This document shows, in pieces, positions 25,807 through 34,341 of a stretch of 64,000 bases of DNA. A model generated the notes under the pieces. The model was not told where the DNA came from and made no database searches. It saw only the letters and a list, made by a program, of their open reading frames with translations. The stretch is from Pseudoalteromonas rhizosphaerae. GTDB lineage: Bacteria; Pseudomonadota; Gammaproteobacteria; Enterobacterales; Alteromonadaceae. The translations under genes were made by a program, and so were the position numbers. Location: NCBI RefSeq assembly GCF_902498845.1, contig NZ_CABVLM010000007.1, forward strand, positions 1 to 64,000. The letters are read 5' to 3'. Each line of letters starts with the position of its first letter. Within the stretch, counting starts at the first letter, position 1.

Positions 25807-26325
25807 ATGACAAAAAAAGCAGCCCTGTTAAAAGCAGCAGAAAATAAGGTTAGACTTGGTGGCTATAGCAATTTTAGCTTTAGAGAGTTGGCGAATGAAA
25901 TTGGTATTAAAAGTGCGAGTGTGCATTATCATTTTCCAACCAAAGCTGATTTAGGTGCTGAACTCGCGCATCAATATACGGATGCCTTTATCGCTGTGCT
26001 TGGCGAACCGGAGGCACACAAAGCAAACGGTAAAAACCCTATTGATATTTACACGCAATTATTTACAAACGCGTTAGTTATAGATAAAAAGATGTGTTTA
26101 TGTGGCTTACTTGGCGCACAAAGTGACAGTCTTCCTAATAAAGTGCGCGATGAAGTAAAACGCTTTTTCATTAAAAACTTAGCCTGGTTAACTCAAGCAC
26201 ATAAAATAAATGGAGAGCTTAATCCTGAACGTGCCGCGATTAAAACAGTGAGTTTATTAGAGGGCGCGATGATGATCAGTAACACCCTTGACGATATTAG
26301 TTACTTTGAACAAGCCATTTTCTAA
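25807..26325 (+). CDS. TetR-family repressor, divergent from GST-cupin operon
   Basis: From ATG 25807 (GAAGGAAATTTTAAA upstream) the protein has 172 residues. Residues 5-50 form the TetR helix-turn-helix (KAAENKVRLGGYSNFSFRELAN, EIGIKSASVHYHFPTKADL). The C-terminal part is the variable ligand-binding domain with a CLCGLLGAQ cysteine motif. The two cysteines in MCLCGLLG could sense thiol-reactive compounds; this is inference. It is followed by a clear terminator. Confidence 0.83.
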   Translation: MTKKAALLKAAENKVRLGGYSNFSFRELANEIGIKSASVHYHFPTKADLGAELAHQYTDAFIAVLGEPEAHKANGKNPIDIYTQLFTNALVIDKKMCLCGLLGAQSDSLPNKVRDEVKRFFIKNLAWLTQAHKINGELNPERAAIKTVSLLEGAMMISNTLDDISYFEQAIF

Positions 26326-26356
26326 CAGGCATTACGTCACTTTAGAACTATAAAAA

Positions 26357-26378
26357 AAGCGAGCTTTACAGCTCGCTT
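26357..26378 (+). terminator. terminator after the TetR gene
   Basis: AAGCGAGCT-TTAC-AGCTCGCTT is a perfect 9-bp stem flanked by A's on the left and TGTT on the right. It separates the TetR gene from the convergent CstA-family gene. Confidence 0.7.
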
Positions 26379-26387
26379 GTTACGTCA

Positions 26388-26409
26388 TTAATACACTGCA
26401 GTGTATTAA
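26388..26409. terminator. 22-bp palindrome at the 3' end of the CstA-family gene
   Basis: A perfect palindrome, core AATACACTGCAGTGTATT, spans the last codon and stop of the CstA-family gene. It can fold in RNA from either strand, but no strong T tail follows, so the terminator call is tentative. Confidence 0.4.
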
Positions 26410-27869
26410 TTTACACGCACTTTATGTTTTGAATGTACTATAGCTAGTGCAATAAATCCTACCACAGCAACCACAACACCAATTGGTTTGCCCATATCAC
26501 TTGATAAGTTAAGGCCAATTGCAGCGGTCATGATGTACGATAACGTAACGGCTGTAGCTATTACTGCAGGAATACTCGCAATCCAATGGAATGTTCCACG
26601 GTCAAATAAGTACTTAGTCGCAAGCCATAACACACTCGTAGAAAGCAGCATGTTTGAAAATGCGAAGTAGCGCCAAATAACAGAGAAATCGAGTTTTGTC
26701 ATAAAGTATGCGATTGCTAAAATTGGCACCGCAAGCAATAAACGATTACGCAAACTTTGCGGAATATTAAACGCATCAACCACGGTTAAGCGCAGTGAAC
26801 GAAACGCCGTATCACCTGAGGTAATTGGGAATACTGCTACTGCAATAATCGCCATAATTCCACCAAACACACCTAAATAACTGTTTGCTATATGATTAAC
26901 CACTAAACCTGGGCCGCCTAAATCAAGCATTGCTTTTAAACCTGCATAGCCTTCTGGGAACGCAGCAATACCAGCCAGTGCCCATACACAGCCGACAATG
27001 CCTTCACACATCATTGCGCCGTAATAAACTGGACGAACGTATTTTTCGTTAGTTAAGCAACGTGCAATAATTGGTGCTTGCGTAGAGTGAAAACCACTAA
27101 TCGCACCACAGGTTATGGTAATAAACAATAATGGCCAAGTAGGTAATCCATCTGGATTTGGAGTTAAAAAGTCGTGGGCATGATCAGCTTCAAAATACGC
27201 TAAAAAATCACCTGCTACTGGTAAATGCGGCGCATTAATTAACAGTGATACAGCAATTGCAACTGTCATCACAATCATTAATAAACCAAAAACAGGGTAA
27301 AATTTAGTAATGATTTTATCAATTGGCAGTAAAGTAGCTAAAAAATAATAGGCCAAAATTGCCAAAACCCAAAAGGTATTATTGGCAAATATAGTATCTT
27401 TAAATACGTCTAAGTTACTTAATAATCCAGCGGGGCTCATTATGAATACCACGCCGACAAAAAACAGTAACATCGCCGTAAATATTAACATAAAGCCTTT
27501 AAATACAACGTTATAATATTTACCTGCAATTTCTGGTAAGCTTTTGCCATCCTCTTTGATACTCATAACACCTGAGTAAAAGTCGTGTACAGCTCCACCT
27601 AATACATTACCGAGTACGATCCAGACCAAAGCAATTGGTCCATATAGAGCACCTAGAATAGGGCCAAATATTGGGCCTACCCCTGCAATATTTAAAAACT
27701 GAATTAAAAACGCACGAACAGGATGAATTGCAACATAGTCAACACCTTCGCTAAAGCGTTTTTGTGGTGTATCAATGGTGGCGTCCATACCAGCTTGTTT
27801 TTCTACAAAGGGACTGTAGAACTTGTAACCTAATATTAAAATAGTCAGGCAGATAAAAAAGATGATCAT
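26406..27869 (-). CDS. CstA-family membrane transporter (short form)
   Basis: The 487-residue protein has roughly 13-14 membrane helices and CstA-family blocks: HPVRAFLIQFLNIAGVGPIFGP, GGAVHDFYSGVMSIKEDGKSLPEI, SGFHSTQAPIIARCL and FPITSGDTAFRS. The E. coli peptide/pyruvate carriers CstA and BtsT are about 700 residues; this is the shorter class. Members import pyruvate or peptides during starvation. GTG at 27875 and ATG at 27869 are both possible starts; I took the ATG because AAAGAG lies 11 bases upstream. No LytTR regulator is adjacent, unlike btsT loci. Confidence 0.8.
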   Translation of the reverse strand: MIIFFICLTILILGYKFYSPFVEKQAGMDATIDTPQKRFSEGVDYVAIHPVRAFLIQFLNIAGVGPIFGPILGALYGPIALVWIVLGNVLGGAVHDFYSGVMSIKEDGKSLPEIAGKYYNVVFKGFMLIFTAMLLFFVGVVFIMSPAGLLSNLDVFKDTIFANNTFWVLAILAYYFLATLLPIDKIITKFYPVFGLLMIVMTVAIAVSLLINAPHLPVAGDFLAYFEADHAHDFLTPNPDGLPTWPLLFITITCGAISGFHSTQAPIIARCLTNEKYVRPVYYGAMMCEGIVGCVWALAGIAAFPEGYAGLKAMLDLGGPGLVVNHIANSYLGVFGGIMAIIAVAVFPITSGDTAFRSLRLTVVDAFNIPQSLRNRLLLAVPILAIAYFMTKLDFSVIWRYFAFSNMLLSTSVLWLATKYLFDRGTFHWIASIPAVIATAVTLSYIMTAAIGLNLSSDMGKPIGVVVAVVGFIALAIVHSKHKVRVN

Positions 27870-28054
27870 AAGCACGTTTCTCTTTTTGTATTTGTATTAT
27901 AGAGCGCGTTGTCAGTCGCCCCGAATTTCAAAATATGGGTAATCGTTGAACGTTAGCAGAGCCTGTTAAAATCCACAATACGACTATCTGATAATATTAT
28001 TAGATGTTTGAAGTGCCGAGTTTAACTATCAGGAACAATATAGTAGGCAATAAA

Positions 28055-28077
28055 AAAGCGGTTAATAAAACCGCTTT
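28055..28077 (-). terminator. terminator of the mannitol operon
   Basis: AAAGCGGTT-AATAA-AACCGCTTT: on the minus strand the stem is followed by a T-rich run (TTTTTTATTG direction), 17 bp after the kinase stop. Confidence 0.7.
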
Positions 28078-28093
28078 CTAAATAGCAGCTGGA

Positions 28094-29008
28094 TCACACA
28101 GGATCCATAAACTCATTAATTTGTTGATGGCTTAAAATTGGCGTAGCCCCTTGGCTTTCTGCAACCATAGCCCCTACAGCACATGCAAAGTCAACGCTAT
28201 GTTGAGGATCATTACTACTACACAGTTGATATATAAGCGCACCTAAAAATGAATCCCCAGCACCTACAGTATCAACCACATTGATTAAATAGCCAGAGTT
28301 GTAGTAATTGACCCCTTTAATCGTAAGTAAAGCACCGTGGCTGCCTTTTGTGACACACAAATAATCAGTGTTGGTGTGCTCAGCAATATACGCGAGATTT
28401 TGTTCAAGTGAGTGATACTTACAGCCCATAGCTTTTGCAATTTCATAAAGCTCATCATCATTGAGTTTTATGAAGTCAGCTTTATTCATCAATTCAATTA
28501 ACGTATCGAGTTTATAGTACGGTGCCCGTAAATTAACATCAAAGACTTTGAAATTTGCCACTTCAAGCAATTGCTGCAAAGTAGCCAAAGAAGGTGCACT
28601 GCGACCAATTAAACTACCGAATACAAATACATCATCGGTAGACACTTTATTGACTAATGTATTAGTCAAAGCGATGTTATCCCATGCAGTATCAGCAATA
28701 ATGGTATAACTTGCACTACCGCTATTATCGAGTGCCACTTCAACAGTACTTGTCGGTTTGCTGTTTGTTGCGATGTAGTTACAACTAACGCCCCTAGCGG
28801 CTATTTCACCGAGTAATTCACGGCCAAGCTCATCATTACCTACCGCGCTTATCATATCCGCTTTAATACCCAGTGCGTTTATGCGAACACACATGTTTAA
28901 AGGCGCACCACCTAATCGCTTACCTGAGTCAAAGCAATCCCATAAAACTTCACCAAAACAGCTAATAGTTAAATCGCTGGCTACTTTTTTATTTATTAAT
29001 ACACTCAT
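28094..29008 (-). CDS. PfkB-family fructokinase of the mannitol operon
   Basis: A 304-residue sugar kinase. The substrate-binding signature GKRLGGAPLNMCVRINALG lies near residue 32, and the second signature VVDTVGAGDSFLGALIYQ near residue 240, with catalytic Asp in GAGD. Its gene starts 2 bp after the mannitol dehydrogenase stop, with AAGGG inside the end of that gene acting as ribosome-binding site. It therefore most likely phosphorylates fructose made from mannitol. It is only distantly similar to the sucrose-cluster fructokinase at 22753, so the strain holds two separate fructokinases in this window. Confidence 0.85.
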   Translation of the reverse strand: MSVLINKKVASDLTISCFGEVLWDCFDSGKRLGGAPLNMCVRINALGIKADMISAVGNDELGRELLGEIAARGVSCNYIATNSKPTSTVEVALDNSGSASYTIIADTAWDNIALTNTLVNKVSTDDVFVFGSLIGRSAPSLATLQQLLEVANFKVFDVNLRAPYYKLDTLIELMNKADFIKLNDDELYEIAKAMGCKYHSLEQNLAYIAEHTNTDYLCVTKGSHGALLTIKGVNYYNSGYLINVVDTVGAGDSFLGALIYQLCSSNDPQHSVDFACAVGAMVAESQGATPILSHQQINEFMDPV

Positions 29009-29010
29009 TT

Positions 29011-30534
29011 TTATTTACCCTTTTTAGCTAAGGTTGCAGCCATTACATCTTTTATTTGGCTCTGGGGTGCATAAATTGCAGCTATTGCATGAGTATACTG
29101 GCTGATAAACTCTTCATTATCGGCTAAGTCACCAAAAAGACTTTCAAGTTCAATAAATGACGTCGGCTTTATTGTCGTTAACTTAGCCGCGGTGCTTAAC
29201 TCTTGAGCCATATCATCATGAATTTCAAGTGTTTCACCTTGTTGATTTACACCCTTATCACTGTATAGGCACCAACTTGCAATTACCAATGTGGCCAATG
29301 CAATATCTCGTTCTTGAATAAGATTGTCACTGATAGTTGCGATTAAAAATTTAGGTAATTTTGCTGAACTTTGTGAGCAAATACGCGCAAGACTATCTTT
29401 AATATTTGGGTTAGCAAAACGCTCGATTAAAGTATCTTTGTAGCTATCAAGATCAATACCAGGAAGTTCATCCAACAGAGGTGTTACTTCTAAGTCCATA
29501 AATGAACGAAGATATTTAGCGAATAATGGATCGGATACCGTTTCATCAATAGTACTGTAGCCATGAAGTTCACCTAACAAGCCTAGCACTGAATGACCTG
29601 CATTTAATAAGCGAATTTTCATTTTTTCATAAGGTGTTACATCGCTAACAAACTGCGCACCAACTTTATCCCAATTAGGGCGACCATTACTAAACGAATC
29701 TTCAATAACCCATTGAGTAAAAGACTCACATGTAATTGGCCAGCCGTCAGTTACACCGTAAGCTTGGCTCACATAATCAATATCAGACTGTTTTGAAATA
29801 GGCGTAATACGGTCAACCATTCCATTAGGAAATGCAACATGTTGCTCAATCCAATGCGCTAATTCCGCATCTTGTTTAAAAGCAAAAGCTAATAACATTT
29901 TTCGCGTAACGTGTCCGTTATGTTGAATGTTATCGCACGATTGCACTGTAAATGCCGCAAGGCCTTGCTCTTTGCGTAGTTTAAGCGCCGCAGTTATATA
30001 ACCAAAAGCAGTAATTGGTTCTGATGGATTAGCAATATCATGCATAATATCGGGGTTAGTATAATCAAACTCCCCAGTAGCGGGGTGAAAATTATAACCC
30101 CCTTCCGTAATGGTCAACGAGACAATTTTTGTATCTGGGTGAGCCATTTTATCAATAACCGCTTGTTTGCTTTCAGGTGCAAACAAGAACTCCACCATTG
30201 AACCTATAACCGTGTTTTCAACACGCCCATTTGGATGCCTAATAGTGAGTGTATAAAGGTTGTCCTGTTTGGCCAGAACATCTCGCAAACCACGGTTTGC
30301 TTCTAATAAGCCAATGCCACAAATTCCCCACTGTTCGTTCCCTGGAGTTTTAAGTAACTCATTTATATAAGCTGCTTGGTGCGCGCGGTGAAAGCCGCCC
30401 ACACCTATGTGTACAATACCTGCTTTAACTTTGCTACGATCGTAAGTAGGAACATCAACAATACTCGATACTGAAGCAATATTGTGCTGATTTAGCTCAG
30501 TAGTATGAGCTTGTGTGTGTTTTAATTTGGTCAT
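29011..30534 (-). CDS. mannitol 2-dehydrogenase (long-chain polyol dehydrogenase)
   Basis: The 507-residue protein starts its Rossmann fold with IVHIGVGGFHRAHQAAYI. It also has SCDNIQHNGHVTRKM, FPNGMVDRITP and KIRLLNAGHS, the last containing the catalytic Lys and His/Asn of polyol-specific long-chain dehydrogenases. Length and motifs match NAD-dependent mannitol 2-dehydrogenase (D-mannitol to D-fructose); fructuronate reductase and arabinitol dehydrogenase are relatives. Fructokinase next door favours a fructose product. AAGGCAACGAT precedes the ATG, and the permease gene ends 22 bp upstream. Confidence 0.87.
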   Translation of the reverse strand: MTKLKHTQAHTTELNQHNIASVSSIVDVPTYDRSKVKAGIVHIGVGGFHRAHQAAYINELLKTPGNEQWGICGIGLLEANRGLRDVLAKQDNLYTLTIRHPNGRVENTVIGSMVEFLFAPESKQAVIDKMAHPDTKIVSLTITEGGYNFHPATGEFDYTNPDIMHDIANPSEPITAFGYITAALKLRKEQGLAAFTVQSCDNIQHNGHVTRKMLLAFAFKQDAELAHWIEQHVAFPNGMVDRITPISKQSDIDYVSQAYGVTDGWPITCESFTQWVIEDSFSNGRPNWDKVGAQFVSDVTPYEKMKIRLLNAGHSVLGLLGELHGYSTIDETVSDPLFAKYLRSFMDLEVTPLLDELPGIDLDSYKDTLIERFANPNIKDSLARICSQSSAKLPKFLIATISDNLIQERDIALATLVIASWCLYSDKGVNQQGETLEIHDDMAQELSTAAKLTTIKPTSFIELESLFGDLADNEEFISQYTHAIAAIYAPQSQIKDVMAATLAKKGK

Positions 30535-30556
30535 ATCGTTGCCTTACTAAACAGAT

Positions 30557-32278
30557 TTACGATGAGGTATTCAATGCTTTATGGCGCTTGAGCGACCAGT
30601 AAGCAGTTGCAAAATAAAGAAGCGTACAAATGAAGCACACTATTTCAAACAGTGATTTGTTATTTTTATAAATGCTCATAGTGTCGCTAAAAAACATCAC
30701 TTGACTGGCAAAAATAAAAATAGTGATTAATGATAGTGTTGATATCGCATTTAATACTTTCGTAAACACTGATGAGTCAATAACAACAGGTGAAAGGTTT
30801 TTAGCCGCTTCTTGCTGATACGCCTTAATTGCTTTTAATTCTTGTTCATCTGCAATAATTGCATCGCTGTAATCTTCATCAGCACCATATTTTTTAGCTA
30901 AAGCGGTGTATATAACGATGGTAAAAAACCAAGTAGGAATAAATAAATAATAAAACGACATCACATCAAGTGCATTTAAACCAAAACCAAATACCAATGC
31001 CGCAGCCCAAGAAGCGATGGCAGGTACACTGCGGGTAATATTTTTATATTTAGCCCAGTAACGTGTTAAGCCAATTTTAGGAAATAACACATGCTCGGCA
31101 AATACAATGCCGCCCACTGGCACAACTAATAAACCAGCGTAGGTAAGTAGCGGTAGCATTTGTGAAAATACAAAAGGAAAACACGCGATGATCACGGTGA
31201 CCACGCCTACAATCGCGGTTGTGCGTTCACGTGATTGATTAACAAATATAGATTGAGCAGCTAAACCAGCACGGTAAAGGTTTGCGTTAGCGGTTGTCCA
31301 ACCAGCAATAATGACGATAACAAAACCAGTCCAACCTAATGCATGGTATGCAACATCGCCCGGATCCAGTGATGAAATCGTTGTTTTTAGTAATACCGCA
31401 ACACCTGCGCCCATAATACCCGCAGAGATCCACGCTAAGTAATGACCAAAAAACATGCCCACGCCAGAGAACAAACCATAGCTTTTGCGTTTCGCAAATC
31501 TAAAAATAGCCATGTCGATTAAACCAAAGTGGGTAATTGAATTAGCAGCCCATGCAAAGCCAATAACTTCTAACAGACCAATACCTTTTTCACCAGCAGC
31601 ATTTGTTCCTGTCCAAATTGAAGCGTCGCCTATCGCAATGAAGTCACTAAACCCTGATAATGTGGACGAGCCCAACACGTGGTTTGATAACTCGGGAAAA
31701 AGTACAAACGAGCCACCAACAAAAATAACAAATAACCACGGCGCACATAGTTTTGAAAAGTCAGCAACCGTAGAAAAACCATACATAGCAACAAATACAA
31801 CAATCGAACCAACAGCTAAAACAATGGCTACAAACGACAAGCTATTTGGATACCAGTCAAGCTGTGCGGGTATATCAAACAAAAAACGCACCGCGGTGGA
31901 AGATACCGTGATCATCGCCGCTGATATCACACTAAAAATAACCACGTTAGCCCAGTTATAGAGCTTGGTCATTGAGTTACCAGCAATTTTGTTTAAGTAG
32001 TTATATAAACTCAAGCGAGTTTCTACTGCAATCGGTGCAGTGATCAACCACCAAGAACACATGGCAAGTAAATTACCAATTAGTAAACCGAGTAATATAT
32101 CAATTGTTGAGGCACCCAGAGCCACAAAGGTTGCACCTATTACAAACTCAGTTGCTGCAACATGCTCACCGGCATATAGCCCGGCAAAATGCTTCCAGCC
32201 ATGAAGCTTATGTTGAGCAACCGGTAGCTGCTCCTCATTTACCTCACTAAAATTAGGTGTGTTTTGATGTGTTGTCAT
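30557..32278 (-). CDS. NCS1-type (purine/cytosine permease-like) transporter in mannitol operon
   Basis: From ATG 32278 (AGGAAGTGATA upstream) the protein has 573 residues with about 12-13 membrane helices. The N-terminal region, GEHVAATEFVIGATFVALG, LLGLLIGNLLAMCSWWLITAPIAV and LSLYNYLNKIAG, is that of the cytosine/purine/uracil/thiamine/allantoin permease superfamily. Classic members carry nitrogenous rings, but here the gene sits between the SorC regulator and mannitol 2-dehydrogenase and no other sugar transporter is in the operon. I infer a polyol (mannitol) import role; the family alone does not prove it. A GTG two codons earlier is a less likely start. Confidence 0.78.
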   Translation of the reverse strand: MTTHQNTPNFSEVNEEQLPVAQHKLHGWKHFAGLYAGEHVAATEFVIGATFVALGASTIDILLGLLIGNLLAMCSWWLITAPIAVETRLSLYNYLNKIAGNSMTKLYNWANVVIFSVISAAMITVSSTAVRFLFDIPAQLDWYPNSLSFVAIVLAVGSIVVFVAMYGFSTVADFSKLCAPWLFVIFVGGSFVLFPELSNHVLGSSTLSGFSDFIAIGDASIWTGTNAAGEKGIGLLEVIGFAWAANSITHFGLIDMAIFRFAKRKSYGLFSGVGMFFGHYLAWISAGIMGAGVAVLLKTTISSLDPGDVAYHALGWTGFVIVIIAGWTTANANLYRAGLAAQSIFVNQSRERTTAIVGVVTVIIACFPFVFSQMLPLLTYAGLLVVPVGGIVFAEHVLFPKIGLTRYWAKYKNITRSVPAIASWAAALVFGFGLNALDVMSFYYLFIPTWFFTIVIYTALAKKYGADEDYSDAIIADEQELKAIKAYQQEAAKNLSPVVIDSSVFTKVLNAISTLSLITIFIFASQVMFFSDTMSIYKNNKSLFEIVCFICTLLYFATAYWSLKRHKALNTSS

Positions 32279-32304
32279 TATCACTTCCTATACCCATACC
32301 ATTG

Positions 32305-32322
32305 TTCGTACCCTTGTACGAA
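32305..32322. promoter_or_regulatory. inverted repeat between SorC regulator and permease genes
   Basis: TTCGTAC-CCTT-GTACGAA, 7-bp arms, lies 26 bp before the permease ATG in an otherwise short intergenic gap. It could be a regulator binding site or an mRNA hairpin that adjusts expression within the operon. Confidence 0.35.
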
Positions 32323-32349
32323 TGACGATTTAAGGCGTGTTATTAATTT

Positions 32350-33312
32350 TTATGAAATACGTTTAAGAATTTGTTCAGCTGTATATTCATTAGTAATTAA
32401 CGAATTAATCAGCTTACCTTTCAAAGCGCTTAGTAAAGCAGTCACTTTCTCCGGGCCAGCAGCAATACCAAAAACAGGTTTATCTGTATTAATTTGTAGT
32501 GGCGCACTCAATAAGCACTGAGTGAGCTCGTTACTAATAAGTTTACCGTTTTCGTCATAAAGCCAACTTACAACCTCACCTGCCACGCCAGTATCTTGAA
32601 ATGATTGCAGTTGTTCAGGTTCAATAAAACCATCCATCAATAACGGTGAGTTTTTTGTCATATGACCTATTCCCACGAAAGTCGCATCGGCATTCGCAGC
32701 TAGCTGGAAGATATTTTTCACGGGAGCTAAATCGTGTAATAAGTGTTTTTGCGCTTGTGTTTGTGCAAATAAAGGCAGAGGTAACGGGAAATGCTTAGCA
32801 TTAACACGGTTAGCCATACTCACTACAATATCAAATTTTGAAGCTGAGCCATCTTGCATCATATTGCCCACAATCGAGACTAATTTATGCTGTTCGCAAT
32901 CCATGTTAGGCAGCTCTTCAATACACGCTTTTAATGAACGCCCTGTTCCAAAGGCAAGTGTTTTAGGCTGTTTTGACTTTAAGTAACGCTCTAATATTTT
33001 TGCACCACTTTGTGCAAGGCCGTAAGTAGAGTTAATATCAGTAGGATCACTTGGTGCAATCTCACATTCTAATAAATTAAATGCTGATTTGAGCTGCTCG
33101 GCAAGTTCCATACAATGAGTAATTGGGTGATCTAATCTAACTTTTATTAAGCCTTCGCTTACAGCGAGTGCAATCAGTCTTTGCGCAGATTGACGTGATA
33201 CATCTAATTTTTGCGCTATCTCATCTTGCGTATTTTTTGCCACATAATAAAGCCACGCCGCACGTGCAGCATCTTCTAGTTTTTTTAGTTCGCTGTTTGA
33301 TTTTTGTTTCAT
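32350..33312 (-). CDS. SorC/DeoR-type sugar-responsive regulator of the mannitol operon
   Basis: A 320-residue protein with an N-terminal helix-turn-helix (NTQDEIAQKLDVSRQSAQRLIALAVSEGLI in part) and a C-terminal SorC sugar-binding domain with a phosphosugar-isomerase-like fold: TLAFGTGRSLKACIEELP, IVGNMMQDGSASKFDIVV, ADATFVGIGHM and GVAGEVVSWLYDENG. SorC regulators respond to sugar phosphates. Its ATG overlaps the stop of the HAD gene (ATGA), so the regulator is co-transcribed with the operon it presumably controls. Effector and direction of control are not visible. Confidence 0.85.
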   Translation of the reverse strand: MKQKSNSELKKLEDAARAAWLYYVAKNTQDEIAQKLDVSRQSAQRLIALAVSEGLIKVRLDHPITHCMELAEQLKSAFNLLECEIAPSDPTDINSTYGLAQSGAKILERYLKSKQPKTLAFGTGRSLKACIEELPNMDCEQHKLVSIVGNMMQDGSASKFDIVVSMANRVNAKHFPLPLPLFAQTQAQKHLLHDLAPVKNIFQLAANADATFVGIGHMTKNSPLLMDGFIEPEQLQSFQDTGVAGEVVSWLYDENGKLISNELTQCLLSAPLQINTDKPVFGIAAGPEKVTALLSALKGKLINSLITNEYTAEQILKRIS

Positions 33313-33989
33313 AATAACGACTTACTTTTAAGCTCTGGATGGGAAATAAAAAACGACTGCCAATGATCAAGCAATGCAACTTCAGGGAAGTTTATATGTA
33401 CATGGTTAACGCCCTGCTCTAAATGCTGACCACCAAAATAGTACATGACTGGCATATTTGCGCTGATTGCAGCTTGAATACCTGCGCTACTATCCTCAAT
33501 GACTAAACAGTTTTGCGGTAAAACCCCCATCTGATTTGCGGCATGTAGAAATAAATCTGGCGCTGGTTTACCTAAAGTAACTTCTTCACTGGTAAATATA
33601 TTTGCAAATAATGAGTCAAATTTAACTGCATGTAATGCTTTTTGCGTTCTTTGTAAACTGCTACTAGTTGCAATACAAAATGGCACATTTAAGTTTAACA
33701 ATATGTTCTTAATACCTGCCGTTGGCTGTAAGTGCTCTGCAAACATAGTAATCAGCGTGTGCCTGTAATCGCTCTCAAACTGATGTGGTAAATTAACCTC
33801 AAAAGCGGTTGCTATTTTCTCGCTAACTGATTTAAAGCTACAACCTAAAAAATGATGCTGAACATAGTGCATGTCTATATTGATATTAAAATCTCTCAAC
33901 ATGTCTATTAACACTCTGGCACTTAGTACCTCGCTATCAATCACAACACCGTCACAATCAAATATAACTAGCTCTATCTTGTTGGCCAT
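33309..33989 (-). CDS. HAD-superfamily phosphatase/mutase (beta-phosphoglucomutase-like)
   Basis: From ATG 33989 (AAGGTGGCAA upstream) the protein has 226 residues. Motif I is FDCDGVVIDSE with nucleophile Asp11 and Asp13; motif II is IATSSS; motif III and IV are seen in LGKPAPDLF and VIEDSSAGIQAA. The helical cap follows motif I, as in the beta-phosphoglucomutase / sugar-phosphate phosphatase subfamily. As first gene of the mannitol operon it may remove phosphate from a stray sugar or polyol phosphate, by context only. A start 13 codons upstream lacks a good ribosome-binding site. Confidence 0.8.
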   Translation of the reverse strand: MANKIELVIFDCDGVVIDSEVLSARVLIDMLRDFNINIDMHYVQHHFLGCSFKSVSEKIATAFEVNLPHQFESDYRHTLITMFAEHLQPTAGIKNILLNLNVPFCIATSSSLQRTQKALHAVKFDSLFANIFTSEEVTLGKPAPDLFLHAANQMGVLPQNCLVIEDSSAGIQAAISANMPVMYYFGGQHLEQGVNHVHINFPEVALLDHWQSFFISHPELKSKSLL

Positions 33990-34341
33990 TTGCCACCTTT
34001 TTGTGCAATTAAACCCATCACTCACCAATTTTGGGCATTAGCCCACAGATCGAGCATATTCTCTTCTATATAGATAAATGTCAATAAAAAGTGAATATGT
34101 AATGCACCAGAATGAATATCATCGGTGAAAAAAAGGAAGAAAACCTGTAGTTTCGAATGAGTTAGCGTCAAGCATAAGACTTAAGTCTAAGAGTGATTAA
34201 AAGGGCATTACAAGCACCCACTCCATACACTGGGTTCAGCTAAAAGGCTGAATGGCGCAAGTTTATAAATAGATAAAACCAAAGCAATAAAAGCCCTGCA
34301 GGGGATAGCAGAGCTTTGTAGATAATTAAGATTTATCTAGC
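33990..34341. other. promoter region of the mannitol operon with a 12-bp palindrome
   Basis: Holds the upstream region of the HAD-led operon and the 3' side of the protease gene. AGACTTAAGTCT (34177-34188) is a perfect palindrome that could be an operator, 188 bp before the HAD start. Nothing else stands out except the protease terminator (annotated). Confidence 0.35.
34290..34317 (-). terminator. terminator of the S8 protease gene
   Basis: AAAGCCCTGC and GCAGAGCTTT pair over 10 bp with one wobble. Read on the minus strand the stem is followed by a TTTTATT run, 25 bp after the protease stop. Confidence 0.6.

Noticed and set aside
26388..26409. Palindrome as a transposon end or attachment site
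   Set aside because: It overlaps the stop of the CstA-family gene and no paired copy or mobile gene lies nearby.
31485..31961. Plus-strand open frame inside the NCS1-type permease gene
   Set aside because: Antisense shadow of membrane-helix codons, without ribosome-binding site or family motifs.
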